64,000 bases of DNA, from assembly GCF_012273015.1 (NCBI RefSeq), contig NZ_CP050954.1:4626583-4690582 (forward strand), in the 5' to 3' direction. Position numbers and translations under genes: made by a program. A model generated the notes under the pieces. That model did not search any database. It saw only the letters and a program-made list of their open reading frames with translations, and was not told the DNA's origin. This document shows positions 32,704 to 41,496 of this stretch, in pieces. Position 1 is the first letter of the stretch, and every line of letters starts with the position of its first letter. This stretch comes from Hymenobacter sp. BT18. Its GTDB lineage: Bacteria; Bacteroidota; Bacteroidia; Cytophagales; Hymenobacteraceae.

Positions 32704-33070
32704 ACTTTCACTATGGCTCAGCCTGGGTTTTTTGCTGCCCGCCTGCGTGCAGCCCGCCCACAACAAAACGGTGGTATACCTGCTCGATGTGCGCGGTATC
32801 CCCAATGTGCAGCAGGTAGGCCTGCGGGGCCGCGACAACCCCCTGAGCTGGGACCAGGACCTGCCTCTCACACCAGTTGGAAACGATAGTAGCCTCTACC
32901 GCACCGTGGTCACCACCCGAACCGGCTACCTGGTTACGGAGGTGAAGTTCACCGTTAACGGCGAGTTCGAGCTTCAACAGGCCGACAACCGCCGCATTGC
33001 GTTTGGTGCCCCCGGCGACACCGTGGTGTACCGCGCCCGGTTCAACGTAGCGGGCAGCCTCAAACCGTAG
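32690..33070 (+). CDS. Small lipoprotein with CBM20/48-like beta domain
   Basis: 126 residues. Lipobox LLPAC near residue 19. The remaining 105 residues alternate beta strands in a pattern like starch-binding CBM20/48 or early-set Ig folds (VVYLLDVRGIPNVQQVGLRG, NPLSWDQDLPLTPVG, LVTEVKFTVNGEFEL). The similarity is to fold-level pattern only, so the carbohydrate link is tentative. ATG 32690 lies inside the doxX 3' end (14-bp overlap), so co-expression with DoxX is expected. Confidence 0.7.
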   Translation: MNTSRLSLWLSLGFLLPACVQPAHNKTVVYLLDVRGIPNVQQVGLRGRDNPLSWDQDLPLTPVGNDSSLYRTVVTTRTGYLVTEVKFTVNGEFELQQADNRRIAFGAPGDTVVYRARFNVAGSLKP

Positions 33071-33099
33071 AGTTGGAAGCGGCGGGCTGCTAAATCGCG

Positions 33100-34923
33100 C
33101 TAGTCTTGCTTGGCCCGATTGATGATGCGCCGTTCCCAGTGCTTCCGCTTGGGCGCGATGTAGCCGCGCAGGTGCTTTTCCATCACCATCACGGCGCAGG
33201 GTGCGGCCGCAGTGGCCCCAAAACCGCCATTCTCCAGGTACACGGCTACGGCAATTTTGGGATTAGTAGCCGGAGCGAAGCCCACGAAGGCAGCATGGTC
33301 GTCGCCCTCGTCGTTCTGCACGGTGCCGGTTTTGCCAGCTACCGTAATGCCCACGTCAGCCAAGCTGGAGGCGTCAGCGGTGCCCCCGCGCTGCATCACA
33401 GCTACCATGCCGGGAATGAGGGCCGCAAAGTGGGCGCTGTCGATGAGGGTATGGTGCTTGACGGTGAAGCGCGGCAAGGGGCCATGTTCTCCAACACGGC
33501 GCACCAGGTGCGGGGTGTAGTACCAGCCCCGGTTGGCTACGATGGCGGCCATGTTAGCCATCTGCAACCCGGTAAGGTTGATTTCGCCCTGGCCGATGCT
33601 GAGGGAATAGATGGAGCGGTAGGTCCAGCGGCGGGTGCGGCGGGCTTTATCGTAGTACGCGGGCGTGGGCAGGAAGCCGGGAGCCTCCCGGGGCAGGTCT
33701 ACGCCCAGCACGGAGTCCAGGCCGAAGGAGCGCACGTAGCGGCGCCACTGGGCCAGGTTGAGGTGACGGGCCGCCACGGTATCCTGAGCCAGGGAGTCGG
33801 GCACGTGGTTGATAACGTTCTGCATCACCTGGTAGAAGTAGGGGTTGCAGCTGTACTTGAGGCCCGCGGTGAGGGTTTTGGCTTTGGGGTGGTCGTGCAC
33901 GCAGCTTACCAGGGACTGGTCGCAGCGGAAGCCGGTAGCCGGGGTGATGGCGCCCAGCTGCAGGGCCACGGCCGCATTCACCAGCTTAAACACCGAGCCG
34001 GGCGGGTTGGCGAGCATGGCCGGGCGGTTGAGTAAGGGCATGTCTTCGTGCTCCAGCAGCTCCGCGCGGACGCCCGCCTGGTCGGGGGCTGTGAGGGTAG
34101 CCGCCGGGTATACCGGCGCCGACACGTAGGCCAGGATTTCGCCGGTGCGCGGGTCGAGGGCGACAAGGTAGCCTTTGCGCCCGCCCATTAGCTTTTCGGC
34201 GTAGGCCTGCAGCTTCACGTCCAGGGTCAGGTGCAGGTCCTGGCCTTGCTGGAAGAGGGTGTCTTTGGCCCAGGAGCCGTGCTGCCGGCCCTGCTTGTCG
34301 AGCAGAGGGTGCAGGTAGCCGCGGTGGCCGTTGAGCAGGCCGTTGTAGTACGTTTCCAGGCCGCCGTTGCGCAGGCGGTAGAAGCGGCCCCGGCTGGTGC
34401 GCCGGGCCTGGCGCAGAAAAGGCTGGGCCTCGGCGTAGAGGTAGCCCAGGGCCGGGGCGCCCGCGGGCGAAGTATAAATGCGCTGGCGGCGCTGGATGAG
34501 GGCAAGGGTGGGCCAGGCGGCGCTGTCCTGGCGCACCCGGGCCACCTCGGCCGTGGTCAGCCGCAGCTGCACGCCCGAACTGGGGTGGGCTCCGGGGTAG
34601 GGCAGGGTCTCGGCAATGCGGCGGCGCACGGTGGTCGAGTCCCAGCCCAGCAGCACCCCCAGGGCCAGGGTGTCGAGGGGGTAGCGGCGCGGCAGCTTTA
34701 GCAGAAACTGGGAGCGGGTATCCACTAGCACCGAGTCGTGGCGGTCGAGAATGCGGCCGCGCTGGGGCAGGTCGGGCAGGATGATGCGCTTGGCCGTGTA
34801 GCGTATGCGCACATCCTGACTTGCACCGGGAACGTCGGTAGGCTGATCGGGAGATGAGCACGCTGCTAGCGCCAGTAGCAGCGCTACCAGACTATTTCCC
34901 CACTTCGAGATAACCGTACGCAT
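33100..34923 (-). CDS. Class B penicillin-binding protein (PBP2-like) with lipoprotein signal
   Basis: 607 residues. The N-terminal region contains the PBP-dimer signature (RGRILDRHDSVLVDTRSQF). The transpeptidase domain has all three catalytic motifs: SVFK (SxxK) near residue 313, SCN (SxN) near residue 362 and AGKTGTVQ (KTG) near residue 525. It should cross-link peptidoglycan and bind beta-lactams. Unusually, the N-terminus reads SLVALLLALAACSSPDQ, a lipobox rather than the single membrane helix of PBP2 or PBP3. If processed it would be a lipoprotein. A second, conventional mrdA probably exists elsewhere in the genome. Confidence 0.85.
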   Translation of the reverse strand: MRTVISKWGNSLVALLLALAACSSPDQPTDVPGASQDVRIRYTAKRIILPDLPQRGRILDRHDSVLVDTRSQFLLKLPRRYPLDTLALGVLLGWDSTTVRRRIAETLPYPGAHPSSGVQLRLTTAEVARVRQDSAAWPTLALIQRRQRIYTSPAGAPALGYLYAEAQPFLRQARRTSRGRFYRLRNGGLETYYNGLLNGHRGYLHPLLDKQGRQHGSWAKDTLFQQGQDLHLTLDVKLQAYAEKLMGGRKGYLVALDPRTGEILAYVSAPVYPAATLTAPDQAGVRAELLEHEDMPLLNRPAMLANPPGSVFKLVNAAVALQLGAITPATGFRCDQSLVSCVHDHPKAKTLTAGLKYSCNPYFYQVMQNVINHVPDSLAQDTVAARHLNLAQWRRYVRSFGLDSVLGVDLPREAPGFLPTPAYYDKARRTRRWTYRSIYSLSIGQGEINLTGLQMANMAAIVANRGWYYTPHLVRRVGEHGPLPRFTVKHHTLIDSAHFAALIPGMVAVMQRGGTADASSLADVGITVAGKTGTVQNDEGDDHAAFVGFAPATNPKIAVAVYLENGGFGATAAAPCAVMVMEKHLRGYIAPKRKHWERRIINRAKQD

Positions 34924-35086
34924 GCAGTAAAGCTATACAATTGCCGGATGGTGGAGCCGGGCGTTAACCCTGGGTGCCGCTTTTTACCTGGGGCATACTG
35001 CTGGGCGAGAAGGAGCGAGGCTACTATATTTGAGGAGCTGCCGGAAGGCCACGCTGATTCGCACATTTCGATCTGACCCATTTGGT

Positions 35087-36220
35087 ATGAAAAAACTCAA
35101 GCCACTCCTGCTGGGCCTGGCGCTGGGCGCGCTCGGTGGAGGTATTGGGTTCTGGGGTGCCCGCCAGGGCCTGAAGCTGCCCGCCACGGCCCACTGGAGC
35201 AAGGGGCAGGTGCTGGGGCTGCTGGCCTTGCTGCCGGTAGCGTGGCTGGTGGCCGTGGGCCTGCACGAGCTGGGGCACGCCCTGGCTGGGCGCCTGCAGG
35301 GCTTCCGGCTACACTGGCTGACGGTGGGGCCGCTGATGTGGCGCCGCCAGCCCTCGGGCCGCCTGCGCTTTGAGTGGAACCGCAACCTGAATACGGCCGG
35401 CGGCCTGGTCCTGAGTGTGCCACCCGACGACGTGCGGCTGCGCGAGCGGTTCCGGGTGTTTACGCTGGGTGGCCCGCTGGGCAGCTTGTTCTGGGCGGCC
35501 CTGGCGCTGGGGTTGTTTGCTTTGCTGCCCGTGTCCAGCCAAAGCACCTTGCCGGCTGTGGCTGTGGCCGTGAGCGGAGCCATTTCCGTGCTGCTATTTG
35601 TTTTCACGCTGCTGCCTTTTCAGGCCGGTGGATTTGCCAGTGACGGGATGCGCTTGCTCAACCTGAGTCGCCCGGGTCCGAAGCAGGAGCTGGAAGTGGC
35701 CATGCTCACGGCCACCATTCGCAGCATGGCCGGGGTACGCCCCCAGGAGTTGAGCCGTCCAGCCCTCGAAGCCGCCGATGCCCTTCAGGTAGAGCATTCC
35801 TACAAAGCCTACGTGGCCTACTACCTCTACCAATACCACCTTGACGCTGGCGACCCGGCCGCGGCTGGGCTGTACCTGGCCCGCTACCGCGCCCACCTGG
35901 ACCAGCAGCCGGTGGCCCTGCAAGCCAGCGGCTGGCTGGAGGCCGCGTTTTTCAGCGCGGCCTACGAGCACGACGCCCAGGCGGCGCGCACCTACCAGGC
36001 CCGGGCCGTGGTCAACGCCCACACGCCCACCGAGCAGCCGTTTCGGGTAGAGGCTGCCTTGGCCCGCCTGGAAGGTAACGCGGAGCGGGCCCGCACCCAA
36101 GCTGAAGCTGCCCTGCGCGAGCTGCCACGCACCCTAAGCCAGGGCAGTGCCCGCCTCTACGAGGACTGGCTGCGGGAGACGCTACGCTGGGCGGAGCAAG
36201 CAGCTGCCGTAAGCGCGTAG
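35087..36220 (+). CDS. M50-family site-2-protease-like metallopeptidase with long tail
   Basis: 377 residues from ATG 35087. Membrane helices flank the zinc motif LHELGHALAG (HExxH near residue 63). The distal zinc-ligand segment is LLPFQAGGFASDGMRLL near residue 183, a variant of N/D-x-x-P-x-x-x-x-DG with the Asp preserved. The last 170 residues are soluble and helical, with TPR-like Ala-rich repeats (YKAYVAYYLYQYHLDAGDPA), probably a binding platform. Intramembrane cleavage of an unknown substrate is the inferred role. It is divergent from the PBP gene. Confidence 0.78.
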   Translation: MKKLKPLLLGLALGALGGGIGFWGARQGLKLPATAHWSKGQVLGLLALLPVAWLVAVGLHELGHALAGRLQGFRLHWLTVGPLMWRRQPSGRLRFEWNRNLNTAGGLVLSVPPDDVRLRERFRVFTLGGPLGSLFWAALALGLFALLPVSSQSTLPAVAVAVSGAISVLLFVFTLLPFQAGGFASDGMRLLNLSRPGPKQELEVAMLTATIRSMAGVRPQELSRPALEAADALQVEHSYKAYVAYYLYQYHLDAGDPAAAGLYLARYRAHLDQQPVALQASGWLEAAFFSAAYEHDAQAARTYQARAVVNAHTPTEQPFRVEAALARLEGNAERARTQAEAALRELPRTLSQGSARLYEDWLRETLRWAEQAAAVSA

Positions 36221-36328
36221 TCAGCTCTGCGGCAGCTTATGGTAGAGGGGTAGAGCTGAACGTTTAGCCCTGGACCAGAGGCGGTGTAACCCTGGTTGGT
36301 TGCGTGTGGGCTTAGCCCAATGCAAGGC

Positions 36329-37399
36329 TTACACCAGCACCATGCTCAACCCCAGCGCCCCCATCAGCCCAAAGGCAATGATAAGGCTGTAGAGCCCGAG
36401 CAGGAAAACGAACTTCAACGCGGTTTTCAGCCAGTTCTGCTGGTAAGCCTTGCGCAGGGCCACGGCTAGGTAAACAGCGAGCAGGGGCAGCACCAGCAGG
36501 ACGGCCTTGGAGGGGACGTGGGCAAACAGGCTCAGCACCATCATCAGGGAAAACAGCAAAAAGGCAAAGCAGTGCACATGAATGGCAAACATCAAATGAG
36601 CCAGGTAGTACTGCTTGCGGCGCACGTACAGCAGCTTCAACAGAAGGGCAAACACGGGCATGAGCACGAACATCATCAGCGAAATACCGCGTACGAACTG
36701 ATGGGAAATATCCTGCTCCGACGACTGCATCACGCGCCGGCCCTGCCGCGCTATAAAACGCCCCAGAAACGAAGGTTCCTGGCCGTGGCGGCGCAGCAGC
36801 TCATCGAGCTGGGCGGAGGAATATTCTGGCAGCTCCCGCCATTCCTGCGGGGTGTAGAGTATGCCATTCCACCGGCGGTAGTCCACAGTGTCGCTGTTCA
36901 CATCGGTATTCACGATGCCGTTGAGGACAGATACGTGCCGAGTATTGCGCAGCATGCGCTTGACCTGGACGGAATCAGCAGAGGCTAGCTGGCCTGCCAG
37001 GCGTATGGAATCGGCTCGGTACTGGATGCTGGTCTGCCGGACTCGTTGGCCCAACGTGCGTATTTCGCCGTGCTCCGGGGCGTGCAGGGCCACCGAAAGC
37101 AGCAGGAAAAACACAAAGCTGATGAACACATACAGGCGCACGGGCGGCACGTAGGCCACGCGCTTGCCTTCCCAGAAATGGCGCGTGAGGGCCCCCGGCG
37201 CAAACAGCAGCTGACGCATAGTGCGGAACACCTTGCCATCGAAGTGGAATAGGCCTTCGAGCACCTCTTCGGCTACGTGTCCAAAGGAGAGGTCGAGGGG
37301 GTGGTTTTGCTGGCCGCAGTCGGGGCAGTAGTTTTCGGCCGCCTTGAAGTCGTGGCCGCAATTGGCGCAGGAGGGTAGCTTATGGGCGGAGTGCGCCAT
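36329..37399 (-). CDS. DUF3667 membrane protein with zinc ribbon
   Basis: 356 residues from ATG 37399. The N-terminus has a zinc ribbon (CANCGHDF then ENYCPDCGQQN), followed by the DUF3667 core (FHFDGKVFRTMRQLLFAPGA, HFWEGKRVAYVPPVRLYVF). After an internal soluble loop there are four or five membrane helices near the C-terminus. Function unknown; such proteins are widespread in Bacteroidota. Genes at both ends point in other directions or are separated by gaps, so no operon partner is clear. Confidence 0.85.
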   Translation of the reverse strand: MAHSAHKLPSCANCGHDFKAAENYCPDCGQQNHPLDLSFGHVAEEVLEGLFHFDGKVFRTMRQLLFAPGALTRHFWEGKRVAYVPPVRLYVFISFVFFLLLSVALHAPEHGEIRTLGQRVRQTSIQYRADSIRLAGQLASADSVQVKRMLRNTRHVSVLNGIVNTDVNSDTVDYRRWNGILYTPQEWRELPEYSSAQLDELLRRHGQEPSFLGRFIARQGRRVMQSSEQDISHQFVRGISLMMFVLMPVFALLLKLLYVRRKQYYLAHLMFAIHVHCFAFLLFSLMMVLSLFAHVPSKAVLLVLPLLAVYLAVALRKAYQQNWLKTALKFVFLLGLYSLIIAFGLMGALGLSMVLV

Positions 37400-37486
37400 T
37401 GCAGAGAGAGGTAAGGAAGTCGGTGCGGTAGGGCGGCGCAAAGTAAGCATCCGGCCACCGGATTCAAGCCGTGCGCAAAGACTGGG

Positions 37487-38440
37487 TTACTCCTCGGTAT
37501 CAGCCGATGCTTTGGGGCCGCCCCCGAACATGAGTGCCATGGCTTGCACCCCAATCTGCATAGCGTCTTTGGCATAATCGAGCACGGGTGCCGTGGTAGC
37601 TACTTTTAGCTCCTGATCGGTGACGGGCCGGACCTGCACGGTGGCAAACTCATACCGCAGCTGCTGCTTACGCTCCTTATCGAAGTACACCACCAGCCGG
37701 GTGATGCCGTGGGCCTGGTTGACGTACACCGGGTGGGCGAAATTCAGGCTCTGCGGAATCTGCGGGGAAGTCCACACATCCAGGGCAACGGGCTTGTTCC
37801 CCAACTGGCCGGGGCCATCCGGCTTGGCTCCCTCGGCGCCGGGCTTGAGCGTGTACGTGGTCTTCTGACTGGGGTAGCCCGCTACCAGCACCGTTTCGGG
37901 TGTGGTGCGCAGGGTGTAGTCCACATCCGTTACCACAATGCTCTGCCAGGTTCTTTCCACTGAGGCGGCATCGTAGGTGTAGTTTACGTTCTGAGGCGTC
38001 GACTGCGAAGCCATGCGCAGCAGGCCTTTGTTGGTGGCGAGGTTGAAGTAGTTTTCGAGGTGATAGGTGAGGGCATCGGTGGTGGCGCGGGCTTCCTTGC
38101 CCCGGCAGTAGATGGTGCCCTTGCGCGGCAGCATCATGGCCCCGATGGTCAAAGCCGGGCTGAGGGTGGCCGCTGCGGCTTGAAGCTGCTGTTGTTCCGC
38201 CGCCGTGAGGCGCCCGGCCAGTTGCTGCAGTTGCCCCTGGATGTTGCCCTTAGCCGGATCTACCTGGCTGAGCAGCTTATCATACGGGTTGCCAGGCAAC
38301 GATACGCGGGTGGTGATAACGCCTTGGGTGAAATTAGCCACCGGAGCAGAGGCAGCGGTAGGAGCAGGGCTGTAGCCCGCCGCTGCCAGCAGCACCGTGA
38401 ACGGAAGAAGAGACCAGGCAAAGGAGCGAGTAAGGCGCAT
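37487..38440 (-). CDS. Secreted hypothetical protein
   Basis: 317 residues from ATG 38440, which begins a signal peptide (SLLPFTVLLAAAGYSPAP). The mature part starts with a helical Gln/Ala-rich region (LTAAEQQQLQAAAATL), then a beta-rich region (GTIYCRGKEARATTD, YTYDAASVERTWQSIVVTD, VLVAGYPSQKTTYTLKPG) similar in layout to DUF4412-type periplasmic proteins, though I cannot assign it. Two Met/Gly-rich stretches at the C-terminus (MQIGVQAMALMFGGGPK) may anchor it. Start of the accessory zone lies just upstream. Confidence 0.6.
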   Translation of the reverse strand: MRLTRSFAWSLLPFTVLLAAAGYSPAPTAASAPVANFTQGVITTRVSLPGNPYDKLLSQVDPAKGNIQGQLQQLAGRLTAAEQQQLQAAAATLSPALTIGAMMLPRKGTIYCRGKEARATTDALTYHLENYFNLATNKGLLRMASQSTPQNVNYTYDAASVERTWQSIVVTDVDYTLRTTPETVLVAGYPSQKTTYTLKPGAEGAKPDGPGQLGNKPVALDVWTSPQIPQSLNFAHPVYVNQAHGITRLVVYFDKERKQQLRYEFATVQVRPVTDQELKVATTAPVLDYAKDAMQIGVQAMALMFGGGPKASADTEE

Positions 38441-38676
38441 AGGGGAGAGGATAGGTTCTGATACCCCCAAAACTATAGATAAAATCAAGGTATAGTCCCG
38501 TAGCGCGTTTTAAGCCGCAGTAGCAGGACGGGTGGGAAAGGCAATGGAGAGGACGCAGGAAAGCCTGCATGGTTAGGGAAGGAAGAAAATGAATCCGGCC
38601 CGTACCTCGGAGAGAGGGGCGGGCCGGTTTGGTTCTAGGGTCCGATAAGATAGAACGGGTACCACGCTGACCAATT

Positions 38677-38800
38677 GACTCCGCGCGGCGCGGTACCGGC
38701 TGGCCGCTGGGGCGGTTATGGGCGGCTGGGGCTTCCCGTCAGGAATGGGTCACAATTACGCATCTAGCGCGGGGCAAAATTGTGCTAAACCTCCCCGTTG
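38677..38800. repeat. Degenerate MITE-like element, copy C
   Basis: The gap 38441-38804 has no gene. Bases 38677-38715 match the core of copy B (39518-39556) at 35 of 39 positions. The right end near 38748-38775 recalls the terminal repeat of copy A. No intact terminal inverted repeat is left, so this looks like an old copy. It ends close to the stop codon of the adjacent GNAT gene at 38805. Bases 38803-38820 also resemble one arm of the family A palindrome. Confidence 0.55.
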
Positions 38801-38804
38801 GATG

Positions 38805-39338
38805 TTATGCTGAGCGCAGGTTAGCTGTTAATTTGAATAGTATAAGATTTTCGTCAGAAATACTTTCTCTAGTGAAATTCAATTTTTCTAGAAGTCTTGT
38901 TGATTCCTGATTTTCAAAGTGCGTATGAGCTTCTATAGCGCTTAGCCCAAGGTCATTAAACCCGAAGTCAACTACTTTTGTGGCTGCTTCATGCATTATT
39001 CCCTTTCCCTGAAAGTCTGGTAGTAATTCGTAGCCAATTTCCGCCGTGTTATTATCTTCGGAAAAGCTAAATAAGCAAATTGTCCCAACTGGTTTCTCAT
39101 CATCGCCCAGCGTAATGGCCCAGTAAATGGCATCGTTCCGTTGAACGCTTTCATTGATAGCCCGGATGAAGACCTGGGCATCCTGCATTGATTCGCTGGG
39201 CTTTCTACCAAGGTATTTGTTTACCTGCTCGTTTGAACGCACGCTAAATATTGCTTCGTCATCACTGCTTCTGAGTTGCCTCAAAGTCAGCCTTGCTGTT
39301 TTTATAACCGGGAACGGAGTAAAGCTTTTGCCCATCAT
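38805..39338 (-). CDS. GNAT acetyltransferase (RimJ/RimL-like)
   Basis: 177 residues (ATG 39338, or ATG 39335 since two Met codons are adjacent). The GNAT fold signatures are clear: TARLTLRQLRSSDDE at the N-terminus, AIYWAITLGDD and the acetyl-CoA loop QGKGIMHEAATKVVDF. The C-terminal ALEAHTH-like strand (SAIEAHTHFENQESTRLLEK) matches RimJ/RimL. It would N-acetylate a protein or amino-glycoside-type substrate; specificity unknown. Codons are AT-richer than in neighbouring core genes, consistent with transfer. The last five residues (NLRSA) are encoded in a repeat-like end. Confidence 0.85.
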   Translation of the reverse strand: MMGKSFTPFPVIKTARLTLRQLRSSDDEAIFSVRSNEQVNKYLGRKPSESMQDAQVFIRAINESVQRNDAIYWAITLGDDEKPVGTICLFSFSEDNNTAEIGYELLPDFQGKGIMHEAATKVVDFGFNDLGLSAIEAHTHFENQESTRLLEKLNFTRESISDENLILFKLTANLRSA

Positions 39339-39432
39339 TGCTTACTAAGAACTGGTGAGAAAATCAGGTTTGAGCAAGAAAAAGAGCCAAGAGCTTGCGA
39401 GGGGTCTTGCTGTGCTCTCGGGTGCCTTTGCC

Positions 39433-39616
39433 CGACGCAAGTTTAGCGCAGTCTAACTCATGACTGGCCTTATCGAAGGCTGGGCATCTACCAACAGCAC
39501 GATTAGGATGCCCGGACGACTCCGAGCGGAGCGGCACCGGCTGGCCGCTCGGGCGGCTTCGGAGGCTGTACCTTTACCTCAAGGATAGTTACGAGGTACG
39601 GCTGCACGGATCGGGT
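39433..39616. repeat. Degenerate MITE-like element, copy B
   Basis: The left end 39433-39464 resembles the terminal repeat of copy A (GCAAGTTTAG then GCAG and TAACTC shared). The core 39518-39556 matches copy C at 35 of 39. The right end TACGAGGTACGGCTGCAC near 39590-39607 is an eroded form of the other terminal repeat. The element ends 3 bp from the stop of the following minus-strand gene (39620). It occupies most of the gap between the GNAT and DUF6843-like genes. Confidence 0.65.
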
Positions 39617-39619
39617 TAG

Positions 39620-40087
39620 TTAATTAACTATCGCAGGAATACTATTGTCAAGTGGGTTTACTTCTGTAAGGCTATCTGGCAAGGCGAAGTTAAAAGGTCT
39701 GTTTGTAACATAAAATGATTCTACAGCGTGCCATTCATTGTTTATTAATATAGAAGTATGGTACGGCTCGTGAATAAATGTTTTACCTTTTTCTATACTC
39801 TTAAGCTCTGTTAGACTGTCCTTTGAATAGTAAAAGAATTTTTTGGTATAGAAGCCATTCATTCCTTTTCCCTCAATGTAGTATTTTGTTAGGTCACTGG
39901 TTAAAATAAGTATTTCTGTTTTTCCGGATGTTTTATGGAAAGATTTTCCTTTGGCTTCGTAGATAATATTAATCCAGCCTTTGTAATTATTTGGTATAAA
40001 ATAGTATCTATCAACTGTTGGATTTCGGCAACTATACAATGCTGAAAATGAAACCATGATTAGAATAACTGTAATAGGGAACTTCAT
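39620..40087 (-). CDS. Lipoprotein, DUF6843-like
   Basis: 155 residues from ATG 40087. Lipobox ALYSC near residue 20. The mature protein starts DRYYFIPNNYKGWINIIYEA, a pattern I associate with DUF6843-type proteins (IP-x-x-Y-x-GW-x-x-I). A Lys/Tyr-rich region (KGMNGFYTKKFFYYSKDS) and a hydrophobic C-terminus (PFNFALPDSL) follow. AT-rich compared with neighbours. It lies between two MITE-like copies, which suggests acquisition or mobilisation with them. Function unknown. Confidence 0.65.
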   Translation of the reverse strand: MKFPITVILIMVSFSALYSCRNPTVDRYYFIPNNYKGWINIIYEAKGKSFHKTSGKTEILILTSDLTKYYIEGKGMNGFYTKKFFYYSKDSLTELKSIEKGKTFIHEPYHTSILINNEWHAVESFYVTNRPFNFALPDSLTEVNPLDNSIPAIVN

Positions 40088-40140
40088 CTGCTTGCTTTGG
40101 AGGTTCGATTTATTTCTATGAGGCCTATGCTGCTGTGTGC

Positions 40141-40364
40141 CCCCAAACTGGCGCGAGTTTAGGCGTAGCCGTAACGCATGCAAAACTATGCCGGGAGGCT
40201 GGGCCTCCTCCGTTAGAACAAGCCACGACACGCCCGAAGCGCGCCGCCCGGACTACTCCAAGCGGTGCGGCTTCAACTTGCCGCGTTCCGACAGTGGAGG
40301 TACAACCTCCACGTCAAGGCAGGTCACGAGTTACGGCTGCGCCTAAACTTGCGCCAGTTTGGGG
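40141..40364. mobile_element. MITE-like element with 40-bp terminal inverted repeats, copy A
   Basis: Terminal inverted repeats at 40141-40180 and 40325-40364 match at 36 of 40 positions (start CCCCAAACTGGCGC). The total length of about 224 bp with no coding capacity fits a MITE or a REP-type non-autonomous element. Inside are two smaller hairpins: GGAGGC/GCCTCC near 40192-40208 and a perfect GTGGAGGT/ACCTCCAC near 40293-40311. Target-site duplication is not obvious. The gap 40088-40402 is otherwise empty. Two eroded relatives lie within 1.7 kb. Confidence 0.8.
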
Positions 40365-40402
40365 AGCTTTGTGATTGATTCCCCATGAACAATGATTCTG
40401 AG

Positions 40403-41212
40403 CTATTGATAATACTCGTATTCATATGTCTTGGCAAATTGGGGTTTAGCCTCTAAGTCATACTCCACCGTTTTTGTCAATTCTTTCCGCTGGTTGTAAT
40501 ACTCTGTTCTTAAGAGGGACTTTGTGTTTGCCCCTGTGCTACTATAGGTAATTTTTTTATTACCATTCTTATCTGTCTTTACTGTAGGCCCAAGAGGCAG
40601 TGTGTTGACGGCGAAGACGTCTGCTTGTATAACCTGACCCTTTTCATTCTTCGTGTATTCCCAGATTTCCCTTTGTTCGTCGTCCCTTTCGCCGTTAAAA
40701 AACCGGAACATACTGGACCGAATTAACCAGCCGCTGGCGTCGTATTGGTACTCGTAGTCATAGATGGGCTCTTTGCGCTCGTTCACAATACGGTGAGCTA
40801 CTTCTTTCCCCTGAGCGTCGTAGGTACAGTAAGATGCGTAGTCGAACCTTTCCTTTACCATAAAAGGCCGTTTCTCCCCGCGACGGTAAATGTAGCTACT
40901 ACCGGGCATCCACTTTTTGAGGTACTTGTTATACCAAGTTTCTGCTTGCAGGGTAGAATCACGATTGAGTTTATAAACACTTAATCCAACCGTGTCACCT
41001 TCATACCCCAAAGAAAGCTTACGTTTCAATTCGCCGTTGGGATAGAACTCGCATTTGACTACCATCCACTTGGCTCTTCCCTGTGTAGTTGTATCGGCCC
41101 ATGCTTTCCAGGTTGTCACACTTTTCGTTTTGCGTAGCGCAGGCTTTGGGGTACTAAAACCCGTCAATAGCAACAACATTAAGCATCCGGCGAGCAAGTC
41201 CGTTTTCTTCAT
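40403..41212 (-). CDS. Secreted protein with YD/Rhs-like beta repeats, unrecognised
   Basis: 269 residues from ATG 41212; a signal peptide (LLAGCLMLLLLTGFSTP, with a possible lipobox LLAGC at its start). The mature chain is beta-rich with repeated Y-x-Y or E-x-Y strands (EFYPNGELKRKLSLGYEGD, YEYQYDASGWLIRSSMF, RTEYYNQRKELTKTVEYDLE, TYEYEYYQ) like a short row of RHS/YD or MORN-like hairpins. Too short for a toxin-delivery Rhs protein. AT-rich accessory gene flanked on the left by the MITE. Function unknown. Confidence 0.6.
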   Translation of the reverse strand: MKKTDLLAGCLMLLLLTGFSTPKPALRKTKSVTTWKAWADTTTQGRAKWMVVKCEFYPNGELKRKLSLGYEGDTVGLSVYKLNRDSTLQAETWYNKYLKKWMPGSSYIYRRGEKRPFMVKERFDYASYCTYDAQGKEVAHRIVNERKEPIYDYEYQYDASGWLIRSSMFRFFNGERDDEQREIWEYTKNEKGQVIQADVFAVNTLPLGPTVKTDKNGNKKITYSSTGANTKSLLRTEYYNQRKELTKTVEYDLEAKPQFAKTYEYEYYQ

Positions 41213-41291
41213 AAGTGATTTCGCGTAGCTACCTCGTTTTCTGGCCCTATCCAGCACGCTAAACTGTGTAAGAGTAGGTGAAATTGTCTCA

Positions 41292-41489
41292 TCAGCAATT
41301 ATCGGGTTCTAATACTGCCCGCCCCCGCGCCCCCGCCGCCTCTTGCTGTGGCGAGGGAGGTGGCAGAAGCTGCTTTAGCCACGTCGCGTAATAGGTGCCG
41401 ATTATGAACGACTCCCTGCTCTCCTGATATTCAGAAGGTAGGGCGTCGAAATGTTTTGAATTGCAATAGTTGAGATTGATGTTTCGCAC
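41292..41489 (-). CDS. Doubtful short ORF after the 41497-42072 gene
   Basis: 65 residues from a GTG at 41489, only 7 bp downstream of the preceding stop. The N-terminal half (SKHFDALPSEYQESRESFII) looks protein-like. The second half (PPPSPQQEAAGARGRAVLEP) is encoded by a sharply GC-rich segment unlike the AT-rich surroundings, as if a foreign GC-rich sequence had joined an older reading frame. It may be a fragment of a longer gene. Confidence 0.25.
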   Translation of the reverse strand: MRNINLNYCNSKHFDALPSEYQESRESFIIGTYYATWLKQLLPPPSPQQEAAGARGRAVLEPDNC

Positions 41490-41496
41490 TTGTACA

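Noticed and set aside
41310..41340. G-quadruplex on the minus strand
   Set aside because: Only three long G runs with a marginal fourth; too weak to claim.
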